A stretch of 7,600 nucleotides of DNA from Pseudomonadota bacterium. GTDB taxonomy: Bacteria > Pseudomonadota > Alphaproteobacteria > Caulobacterales > Caulobacteraceae. The notes beneath the pieces were generated by a model. That model saw only the letters and a program-made list of their open reading frames with translations. It ran no database searches and was not told the origin of the DNA. The stretch covers positions 1 through 7,600 of the forward strand of contig JAEZHG010000019.1 in NCBI GenBank assembly GCA_023436945.1, given 5' to 3'. The stretch's first letter is position 1. Each line of letters begins with the position of its first letter. Below are positions 1 to 6,393 of this stretch, piece by piece. Made by a program: the position numbers and the translations under genes.

Positions 1-11
1 ATTCGGAGGTA

Positions 12-1244
<1,233 letters not shown>

Positions 1245-1251
1245 CGGCAAA

Positions 1252-1256
1252 TCCTT
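1252..1256 (-). promoter_or_regulatory. Ribosome binding site of argG (decides the start)
   Basis: AAGGA on the minus strand, 7 bases before the ATG at 1244. It is too close to the upstream in-frame TTG (1250) to serve it, so it favours the 410-residue protein. Confidence 0.7.
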
Positions 1257-1290
1257 GAATCTGGAACGCCACTACGGGCGATTTGTCGCG

Positions 1291-1319
1291 CTTAAAGGGC
1301 CAAGTGACCCCTGATGCAA
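1291..1319 (-). promoter_or_regulatory. Possible sigma-70-type promoter for argG
   Basis: On the minus strand, TTGCAT (1319-1314) and TTTAAG (1296-1291) are separated by 17 bases, about 47 bases before the argG start. Both hexamers match the consensus poorly (3/6 and 4/6), so this is only a candidate. The gap between argG and metK holds this element and the metK terminator and nothing else I can see. Confidence 0.25.
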
Positions 1320-1342
1320 GCGGATGTTTCCCCAAGAGGCAC

Positions 1343-1383
1343 AAAAAAAGGGATGCAGTGGCATAAACCCCCGCATCCCTTTT
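1343..1383 (-). terminator. Rho-independent terminator of metK
   Basis: The inverted repeat AAAAGGGATGC (minus 1383-1373) pairs with its complement at 1356-1346 as an 11-bp stem around a 16-base loop. Read on the minus strand it ends in a run of seven T (1349-1343). It begins 22 bases after the metK stop codon. On the plus strand the T run is only four and no gene ends there, so it serves metK. Confidence 0.85.
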
Positions 1384-1404
1384 GGTTTCCGGTGTTTTCC
1401 GACT

Positions 1405-2601
1405 TTAGGCGACCAGTGCTTTCAGTTGGTCAACCAGATCGGTTTTTTCCCACGAGAAGCCGCCATCGGCCTCGGCCTCGCGGCCGAAGTGGCCGTATTT
1501 GGCGGTGCGCGCATAGATCGGCTTGTTCAGGCCGAGGGTCTCGCGAATGCCCTTGGGCGTGGCGCCACCGACGAACTTCGGCAGTTCCTTTTCGAGGATA
1601 GCCGGATCGATCTTGCCGGTGCCGTGCAGGTCAACGTGGACCGACTGCGGCTTGGCAACGCCGATGGCGTAGGACAGCTGGATCGTGCAGCGGTCGGCAA
1701 GGCCGGCAGCCACAACGTTCTTGGCCAGATAGCGGGCGGCATAGGCGGCCGAGCGGTCAACCTTGGTCGGGTCCTTGCCCGAGAAGGCACCGCCGCCGTG
1801 CGGGGCGGCACCGCCGTAGGTGTCGACGATGATCTTGCGGCCGGTCAGACCGCTGTCGCCGTCCGGACCACCGATTTCGAAGATGCCGGTCGGGTTGATG
1901 TGCCAGACGGTTTCGTCGGTGATGAAGCCTTGTGGCAGAACGCTTTCGACGACCGGACGAACCACGGCCTCGACCTCGTCCTTCTTGCCCTTGGCGTGCT
2001 GGGTCGAGACAACGATCGAAGCGGCACGAACCGGCTTGGAGTTTTCGTAGTGCAGGGTGACCTGGGCCTTGGCATCCGGCTCGAGGATCGAACCGCCAGC
2101 GTGACGGATCTCGGCCAGCTTCTTCAGGATGTTGTGGCTGTAGGCGAGGGTGGCCGGCATGAGTTCCGGCGTCTCGTTCGAGGCGTAGCCGAACATGATG
2201 CCCTGGTCGCCAGCGCCTTCGTCCTTGGTTTCGGTCGCGTCGACACCGACGGCGATGTCAGGCGACTGTCCGTGCAGGTGGTTCTGGAACTTGAAGGTCT
2301 CCCAGTGGAAGCCCTTCTGCTCGTAGCCGATTTCGCGGACCACGTTACGGACGGTGTCCTCGATCTCTTTGGCGACGCCCGGTTCCCACGTCTCCTCGGC
2401 ATCATTCCAGATACCCTTACCGCGGATTTCACCGGCCAGAACGACGAGTTGGGTGGTGGTCAGGGTCTCGCAAGCGACGCGGGCTTCCGGATCTTTCGAC
2501 AGGAACAGATCGACAATGGCGTCGGAAATCTGGTCAGCAACCTTGTCAGGGTGACCTTCGGAAACGCTTTCGGACGTGAACTGGAACGAAGTACGGGCCA
2601 C
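1405..2601 (-). CDS. metK: S-adenosylmethionine synthetase (MetK)
   Basis: Makes S-adenosylmethionine, the general methyl donor, from methionine and ATP, releasing phosphate and pyrophosphate. The three-domain enzyme is complete: GHPDKVADQ at residues 16-24 (ATP/methionine site), the [13 protein letters not shown] signature at 128-140, and the glycine-rich signature [16 protein letters not shown] at 269-284. The start is best placed at GTG 2601, giving 398 residues: AGGAG (2609-2613) lies 7 bases upstream, and the protein then opens in the normal family way shortly before [14 protein letters not shown] longer frame opens at ATG 2637 but adds 12 residues (FLRITAF...) unlike the family and overlaps the proposed operator and -10 element. 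It has its own terminator downstream and a candidate promoter/operator upstream. Pirin lies 95 bases upstream on the same strand with no visible terminator between. Confidence 0.98.
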   Translation of the reverse strand: MARTSFQFTSESVSEGHPDKVADQISDAIVDLFLSKDPEARVACETLTTTQLVVLAGEIRGKGIWNDAEETWEPGVAKEIEDTVRNVVREIGYEQKGFHWETFKFQNHLHGQSPDIAVGVDATETKDEGAGDQGIMFGYASNETPELMPATLAYSHNILKKLAEIRHAGGSILEPDAKAQVTLHYENSKPVRAASIVVSTQHAKGKKDEVEAVVRPVVESVLPQGFITDETVWHINPTGIFEIGGPDGDSGLTGRKIIVDTYGGAAPHGGGAFSGKDPTKVDRSAAYAARYLAKNVVAAGLADRCTIQLSYAIGVAKPQSVHVDLHGTGKIDPAILEKELPKFVGGATPKGIRETLGLNKPIYARTAKYGHFGREAEADGGFSWEKTDLVDQLKALVA

Positions 2602-2608
2602 GGATCGG

Positions 2609-2613
2609 CTCCT
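2609..2613 (-). promoter_or_regulatory. Ribosome binding site of metK (decides a GTG start)
   Basis: AGGAG on the minus strand, 7 bases before GTG 2601. No comparable site precedes the upstream in-frame ATG at 2637. Confidence 0.75.
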
Positions 2614-2632
2614 GAATGCTGTGATGCGTAGA

Positions 2633-2661
2633 AACATATAAAGATATGCTTATACGTGCAA
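2633..2661 (-). promoter_or_regulatory. Candidate metK promoter
   Basis: On the minus strand TTGCAC (2661-2656) and TATGTT (2638-2633) are separated by exactly 17 bases. A start point about 7 bases further on would give a short leader before the GTG at 2601, with the AGGAG ribosome site inside it. Hexamer matches are moderate (4/6 for the -10). The palindromic operator candidate fills the spacer and touches the -10. Confidence 0.45.
2635..2656. promoter_or_regulatory. Palindromic operator candidate before metK (SahR/SamR-like)
   Basis: A 22-base imperfect palindrome starting CATATAAAGATAT and ending CTTATACG, with 8 of 11 positions symmetric. It is AT-rich in a GC-rich neighbourhood. From memory, ArsR-family regulators of the methionine/SAM cycle in proteobacteria (SahR, SamR) use sites of the form ATATAAAGATATCTTTATAT, and this site differs from that pattern at about three positions. 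It sits between the -35 and -10 of the proposed metK promoter, a position suited to repression. No regulator gene is in the window. Confidence 0.5.
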
Positions 2662-2696
2662 GCCATTGCCGACCCGTGAACCGGTCTCAAGGGGTT

Positions 2697-3680
2697 TTAA
2701 CGTACAGGCGGTGCCTCGCGGCTGCCGTCCGGATAGCGGATGAAGCGTCCCTCATCGCCATGGGTGTGGGCGTTCGTCGGCCACGGCCAGCGGCCAAAGC
2801 CTTCGGACTGGTAGCGCATGATGGTCTCGATCATCTGTTCGTTGGTGTTCAGAACGAACGGACCGCGCATCACCACGGGGGCCTCGATAGGCCGCGACTG
2901 GAGCACCAGAATGCGCACCTTCTCGTCACCGTCATTGGTGATGACGCTGGCGCGGGTGGCATCCAGATCGACCAGATGCGACGGCGGCTGGACATCACCG
3001 TCAAAGGTGGCGGTGCCCTCATAGATATAGCCGCGACGCAAGGCCTTATCGCTGGCGACCGGAAGGGTGACAGTGCCGCCCTTTTCGATGTCGATCAGCC
3101 AGATGGCCAGTTCATTGTCCGGATTGGCTGCCCACGAAGCCGAAGGCGGAGCCAACGGCTTCACATCGCCGAACGGACCCGCGATCACCGTGACCCTGGT
3201 ATTCTGGGTTTCGATGATGGGGATGTCCTCGGCCCAGAACATATCGAAGTCCGGCTTGGCCGATTTGCCTTCGGGGGGAAGGTTCAGCCAGATCTGGAAC
3301 ATCTCCATGGTGTTGGGCTTGTCAGTATGCACCAGCGGGAACATCTCGCCATGCTCGACACCGCCGCCGGTGGTCAGCCACTGGACGTCGCCCTCACCAT
3401 AGCGGGCAGCGCCGCCAAGGCTGTCGGCGTGGTCCACATAGCCCTTCAGGACGATGGAGACCGTCTCGAAGCCGCGGTGCGGGTGGGCTGGAAAGCCGGG
3501 TACGCGCTCGCCGTGATACATGCGCCAACCCTGACCTTCTTTCGAGCGGTCCTCAGGTTTGATGCCCAGTCGGCCATCACCGGCGGGGTATTGGTCCAGA
3601 TGGTGGACAGCGAACAGAAACGGATCGAGCGCCTGCCACGGAGAAGCGAGCGGTTTGCTCTGAACAACACTCTTGGTCAT
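2697..3680 (-). CDS. Pirin-family cupin protein
   Basis: A bicupin of the pirin family, 327 residues, near the usual bacterial length of about 230-330. The N-terminal cupin shows the hallmark HPHRGFETV (66-74) and GDVQWLTTGGGVEHGE (97-112). By alignment with human pirin, the metal ligands would be His66, His68, His110 and Glu112, all present. The C-terminal part (about 200-327) corresponds to the second cupin, which normally lacks metal ligands. Pirins bind iron; some bacterial members oxidise quercetin or act in stress responses, but the substrate here cannot be told. The start is the ATG at 3680, because AAGGAGG (3686-3692) lies 5 bases away; the TTG one codon upstream is too close to it. 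It is divergent from DUF2177 and lies just upstream of metK. No terminator is visible after its TAA. Confidence 0.93.
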   Translation of the reverse strand: MTKSVVQSKPLASPWQALDPFLFAVHHLDQYPAGDGRLGIKPEDRSKEGQGWRMYHGERVPGFPAHPHRGFETVSIVLKGYVDHADSLGGAARYGEGDVQWLTTGGGVEHGEMFPLVHTDKPNTMEMFQIWLNLPPEGKSAKPDFDMFWAEDIPIIETQNTRVTVIAGPFGDVKPLAPPSASWAANPDNELAIWLIDIEKGGTVTLPVASDKALRRGYIYEGTATFDGDVQPPSHLVDLDATRASVITNDGDEKVRILVLQSRPIEAPVVMRGPFVLNTNEQMIETIMRYQSEGFGRWPWPTNAHTHGDEGRFIRYPDGSREAPPVR

Positions 3681-3685
3681 CAAAT

Positions 3686-3692
3686 CCTCCTT
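3686..3692 (-). promoter_or_regulatory. Strong ribosome binding site of the pirin gene
   Basis: AAGGAGG, a near-perfect Shine-Dalgarno, 5 bases before ATG 3680 and only 2 bases before the in-frame TTG at 3683. It therefore fixes the start at the ATG. Confidence 0.75.
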
Positions 3693-3713
3693 GGAAACGC
3701 CTTAAGTTGATCA

Positions 3714-3742
3714 ATAAGTAATGACTACTGTTGCAGTTTCAA
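3714..3742 (-). promoter_or_regulatory. Weak candidate promoter of the pirin gene
   Basis: On the minus strand a good -35-like TTGAAA (3742-3737) is followed after 17 bases by ACTTAT (3719-3714), a poor -10. The perfect 8-base palindrome TTGATCAA (3707-3714) abuts the -10 and could be a regulator site. Both are tentative. Confidence 0.22.
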
Positions 3743-3767
3743 GAGGCCGTGTGCACCAACCGTGATG

Positions 3768-3794
3768 CATCCGTATGACGGCGCTTTGCGTATA
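3768..3794 (+). promoter_or_regulatory. RpoE-type (ECF) promoter of the DUF2177 gene
   Basis: CATCC (3768-3772), 16 bases, then CGTAT (3789-3793) followed by AGTG. The same string with the same spacing occurs at two other promoters in this window, before rpoE and before the FAD oxidoreductase. A start point near 3801 would leave a short leader holding AGGAG (3808-3812) before the ATG at 3819. Confidence 0.72.
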
Positions 3795-3818
3795 GTGAGC
3801 GGGCATCAGGAGCAGACC

Positions 3819-4220
3819 ATGAATTTTGTCATCACCTACGGCATAACGCTTGTGATCTTCGCGATCATCGACACGGTGTGGCTCGGTTCTATGGCCGACA
3901 AAATCTACCGTCCGCTGATCGGATCGATGCTGGCCGAGAATTTCCGTCTGGGTCCTGCGATTGTTTTCTATTGTCTCTATGCTCTGGCCCTGACCCTGTT
4001 TGCGGTCTGGCCGGGATTGAATGCGGGGGACTTGAAGAAGGCCCTGCTGTGGGGCGGCCTGTTCGGCTTCTTTGCCTATGCGACCTATGACCTGACCAAT
4101 CTGGCCACGCTCAAGAGCTGGAGCACCAAGCTGGTGGTGATAGACATCGCCTGGGGTACGGTGGTCAGCGCCGCGTCTTCGTCACTGGCCTGCCTCGTGG
4201 CGCTGAAGTTCCTACGCTGA
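3819..4220 (+). CDS. DUF2177 family membrane protein
   Basis: A 133-residue integral membrane protein with about four hydrophobic segments (roughly 3-23, 45-64, 75-95 and 103-127). Its family hallmarks are DTVWLG near residue 18, YATYDLTNLATLKSW (87-101) and DIAWG (109-113), which identify DUF2177. No biochemical function is established for the family as far as I know. The start is the ATG at 3819, 6 bases after AGGAG (3808-3812); a longer frame opens at 3762 but would begin upstream of the promoter elements. It is preceded by an RpoE-type promoter and lies beside the rpoE-chrR operon, which fits what I recall of DUF2177 genes in sigma-E/ChrR regulons with lipid-modifying enzymes. It ends one base from the convergent DUF1295 gene. 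A role in membrane or fatty-acid remodelling is inference from context only. Confidence 0.9.
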   Translation: MNFVITYGITLVIFAIIDTVWLGSMADKIYRPLIGSMLAENFRLGPAIVFYCLYALALTLFAVWPGLNAGDLKKALLWGGLFGFFAYATYDLTNLATLKSWSTKLVVIDIAWGTVVSAASSSLACLVALKFLR

Positions 4221-4221
4221 T

Positions 4222-5025
4222 CTAGCGGGCAGGGGGGCGCAGGAAAAAGCGACTGGTGCGGCGGGCATAGTCCGCGAAAGCCTCCGGCCGCGTGCGCTGC
4301 ATATGCTCTTCCACCAGCGGCACGCCCGAAACGTGGTTCAGCAGCCAATAGATATAGGCCGGAGCAACAAGAGCCAGCCAGCCCCAGTGCCATTGCCCTG
4401 ACAGGTTGATGGCAAACAGCGGCCACGCACACCATCCCAGCCACTCGAAGAAATAGTTGGGATGTCGCGACCAGGCCCAAAGGCCGACATCGCAGATCAG
4501 TCCGCGCTGGGTGTTGGCAGCCTTGAAGGCACGAAGCTGGCGATCGGCAATGGTTTCGCCTGCAAGGGCCGTCACGAATACCGCCATGCCCAGATAGTCG
4601 AGCAGTCCTAGCCCCTGTGCGGGATTACGCGCGGCAAGCAGGACGCCGAGCAGCAAAAGGCTGGCGGCTCCGGCTTGCAGCATCATGAAGCCGAACATCA
4701 TCGGCTTGTATCTGTCGCCCCATTCGTCGCGCAGGCGGGCATAGCGTGCGTCTTCATCTTCGCTGGCAGCGCGCTTGGCGATGTGGGAGCCAAGCCGCAA
4801 TCCCCAAAGCCCGATCAGCAGAGCCACGATGATCTGGCGCGAAGACCAGCCGTCCGGTCCGACTGGAAAGAGCGATACGCCCACGCCCGCAAAGCCCAGT
4901 CCGAACGACCAGAAGGCATCAGCCCATCCGCCCTGTCCGGTGCGCATCTGGACAATCCATGCCGCTCCCATCACCAGCGCCAGAAAGACTGCTGCGCCGG
5001 CCCAGATGGGAACGAGGTCAATCAC
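4222..5025 (-). CDS. DUF1295 membrane protein (steroid 5-alpha-reductase-like)
   Basis: A 267-residue polytopic membrane protein with about six or seven hydrophobic segments (for example 8-26, 38-56, 63-80, 110-131, 142-160, 192-208 and 212-230). The C-terminal half carries the signature of the DUF1295/isoprenylcysteine methyltransferase/steroid-reductase-like group: GLWAWSRHPNYFFEWLGW (181-198) and, near the end, VSGVPLVEEHM followed by ADYARRTSRFFLRPP. Relatives use NADPH or S-adenosylmethionine; the substrate here is unknown, and a lipid is likely. The start is a GTG at 5025 that overlaps the chrR stop as GTGA, so translation is probably coupled to chrR and the gene is the third member of the rpoE operon. 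It ends one base from the convergent DUF2177 gene. No internal truncation is seen. Confidence 0.9.
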   Translation of the reverse strand: MIDLVPIWAGAAVFLALVMGAAWIVQMRTGQGGWADAFWSFGLGFAGVGVSLFPVGPDGWSSRQIIVALLIGLWGLRLGSHIAKRAASEDEDARYARLRDEWGDRYKPMMFGFMMLQAGAASLLLLGVLLAARNPAQGLGLLDYLGMAVFVTALAGETIADRQLRAFKAANTQRGLICDVGLWAWSRHPNYFFEWLGWCAWPLFAINLSGQWHWGWLALVAPAYIYWLLNHVSGVPLVEEHMQRTRPEAFADYARRTSRFFLRPPAR

Positions 5026-5660
5026 AGTTTCACAAACGGCTGCATCAACCGCCCCATCCAGCCATCAAGCTTGATCTGGCCATCCAGTGCCACAACGCAA
5101 AGGCAGGGCTCCTCGGAGACCACGCGCGGCTGGTGCAGCACATCGTCATTGGCCTCTTCCAGATCACCGACGTCAAAGCGCTCGGTCTCGGTGGCATAGG
5201 CACCATTGATAACGCAGGTCAGCTCGACGCCGCCGTGCGTGTGCTTTGGCGTCTCATAGCCCGGATTGATTTTCAGCAGGATGACACGGGTGTCGCCGTC
5301 ACGCGGGGCGTGGACGTCCCTCACACGGATGCCGGGGCCAAGCCATCGCCAGGGACCGAGCGAATAGCGGCGAAGCGGCTCCGGCAGTTCGCTCATGTCA
5401 TTGAGCGGTTGCTGTTGCTCCACCTCGGTGGTGCAGGAATCGATCATCGCCATGGTGCGCGACAGAGCCTGATCGGACATGGCCACAGGCGCTGTGTCCT
5501 GAAGCAATTCGCCGCCCACGCGCTGTAGCTGGCGCACCCATGCATCATTGGCTGGACGCATCGCCAGATGGGTGGCGACCACCACGGCCTCGGGCGCGCT
5601 GATCGTGCCGTTGGCATAGGCGACGAGAAGTTCTTCGGAAGGCATACGGTTCGGGGTCAT
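5022..5660 (-). CDS. chrR: ChrR-type cupin anti-sigma factor with degenerate zinc site
   Basis: Anti-sigma factor expected to hold the adjacent RpoE inactive until singlet oxygen or similar stress. At 212 residues it matches ChrR in length and layout: an N-terminal anti-sigma domain (about 1-85, with LLVAYANGT and VVATHLA) and a C-terminal cupin (about 95-195). The cupin metal ligands expected from Rhodobacter sphaeroides ChrR are all present as His140, His142, Glu146 and His176, and the late cysteines Cys186 and Cys188 (CLC) are there. The N-terminal zinc site is not: the family HxxxCxxC reads H31-LAM-R35-PA-N38, and the expected His6 is Met6, leaving one of four ligands. It starts at ATG 5660, overlapping the rpoE stop (ATGA), and its stop overlaps the DUF1295 start. 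The name rests on synteny plus the cupin; sigma binding is inferred. Confidence 0.92.
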   Translation of the reverse strand: MTPNRMPSEELLVAYANGTISAPEAVVVATHLAMRPANDAWVRQLQRVGGELLQDTAPVAMSDQALSRTMAMIDSCTTEVEQQQPLNDMSELPEPLRRYSLGPWRWLGPGIRVRDVHAPRDGDTRVILLKINPGYETPKHTHGGVELTCVINGAYATETERFDVGDLEEANDDVLHQPRVVSEEPCLCVVALDGQIKLDGWMGRLMQPFVKL

Positions 5661-6232
5661 ACCTTGTCCCCCTCTAGTTCGAGCATCTGGCGCAGCTTGG
5701 CCATTGCGTTGCGTATTCTGGATTTAACGGTGCCGAGCGGAAGGCCGAGCACAGTGGCGATTTCGGAATGCGGCTGGCCGACAAAGAAGGCCATCTGCAG
5801 CACTTCGATCTGGTCCGGTTTCAGCTTCGACAGTGCGGCGCGAACGCGAGAGGCGTCCTGCGAACTGGCGAGGATTTCGTCAGGGCGCGGCACCTCCTCG
5901 ACGTCCAGAGTGATCTCCGGCACGGGGAGGGGGCGTGAGTCACGGCGAAGTCGGTCCAACCGCTTGTTTCGCGCGATGGTGAAAATCCACGTCGCCGCCT
6001 TGGCCTTTCGCGGATCGAACAGGTCCGCCTTGCGCCACACCGTCATCATGGTGTCCTGCGCAAAGTCCTCGGCATCGTTCTCGCTGGCGCCGCCCTTCAT
6101 CAGCCAGGCCTTAAGGCGTGGTGCAAAGTGGTCAAACAGACGCGCGAAAGCCTCGCGGTCCCGATGACAGGCGACGGCCATTATCAGTTGTTCGTGACTG
6201 GTGATGTCACAGAAGGGGTCGTCTGCGGGCAT
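5657..6232 (-). CDS. rpoE: ECF RNA polymerase sigma factor, RpoE (ChrR-partner type)
   Basis: Directs RNA polymerase to stress promoters; the ChrR-like partner is encoded directly downstream. With a 191-residue product, sigma region 2 spans about 25-100 (EAFARLFDHFAP, AEDFAQDTMMTVW, then TWIFTIARNKRLDRLRR for DNA melting and -10 recognition). Region 4, about 128-183, contains the helix-turn-helix HSEIATVLGLPLGTVKSRIR. The frame stays open to a GTG at 6319, but that codon overlaps the gene's own -35 element, so translation cannot start there from this promoter. I prefer ATG 6232, with AAAGG 11 bases upstream; ATG 6283 is possible but would make a nearly leaderless message and adds 17 residues. 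The stop overlaps the chrR start as ATGA, implying coupled translation and balanced amounts of the two partners. Its own promoter carries the motif shared with its presumed targets, indicating autoregulation. Confidence 0.93.
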   Translation of the reverse strand: MPADDPFCDITSHEQLIMAVACHRDREAFARLFDHFAPRLKAWLMKGGASENDAEDFAQDTMMTVWRKADLFDPRKAKAATWIFTIARNKRLDRLRRDSRPLPVPEITLDVEEVPRPDEILASSQDASRVRAALSKLKPDQIEVLQMAFFVGQPHSEIATVLGLPLGTVKSRIRNAMAKLRQMLELEGDKV

Positions 6233-6290
6233 ACGGCGTTTAGCCTTTGCGGGAACAGAGATTTGCGCGACATCAGCATGCATAAGGACT

Positions 6291-6318
6291 GATACGCACG
6301 CACAAAATGTTTGGATCA
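6291..6318 (-). promoter_or_regulatory. rpoE: RpoE-type (ECF) autoregulated promoter of rpoE-chrR-DUF1295
   Basis: On the minus strand TGATCC (6318-6313), 16 bases after the GATCC core, then CGTATC (6296-6291). TGATCC is the -35 I recall for RpoE-ChrR regulons in other alphaproteobacteria. The spacing is identical to that of the two plus-strand promoters in this window. A start point is expected near 6285-6283. Confidence 0.75.
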
Positions 6319-6329
6319 CTACGCATCCA
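6312..6329. repeat. Inverted repeat formed by two back-to-back -35 elements
   Basis: TGGAT (6312-6316) and ATCCA (6325-6329) are perfect 5-base arms around 8 bases. The left arm covers the core of the rpoE -35 on the minus strand, and the right arm covers the oxidoreductase -35 on the plus strand. The symmetry is what two divergent copies of one sigma recognition element would give, so no separate repressor is needed to explain it. Confidence 0.7.
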
Positions 6330-6350
6330 CTACCGTTGTTGACGCGTATG
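6324..6350 (+). promoter_or_regulatory. RpoE-type (ECF) promoter of the FAD oxidoreductase gene
   Basis: CATCC (6324-6328), 16 bases, then CGTAT (6345-6349) followed by GAC. It has the same geometry as the DUF2177 promoter, and both -35 regions read GCATCC. A start point near 6357 would give a leader of about 37 bases containing the GGAG ribosome site. Confidence 0.75.
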
Positions 6351-6393
6351 ACAAAAAGCGAACTGCCTCGTTTGGCGGTATTCTGGAGTTGTC

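Noticed and set aside
1343..1383. Bidirectional terminator
   Set aside because: The plus-strand T run is only four bases and no plus-strand gene ends before it, so only the minus-strand role is supported.
1324..2631. 435-codon open frame on the plus strand
   Set aside because: It is antisense to metK over nearly its full length, starts inside the metK terminator and shows no recognisable domain. metK is certain on the other strand.
2602..2696. Possible SAM-binding riboswitch before metK
   Set aside because: The region is short and I cannot recover the conserved core or pseudoknot of a SAM riboswitch. The visible structure is a DNA-type palindrome within a promoter.
2646..3710. 354-codon open frame on the plus strand
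   Set aside because: It is the shadow of the pirin gene, has no ribosome site and shows no family motif.
5547..5660. Frameshift or pseudogene explanation for the altered ChrR zinc site
   Set aside because: The reading frame is continuous, the flanking family motifs are in frame on both sides and the cupin domain is complete, so the changes look like substitutions.
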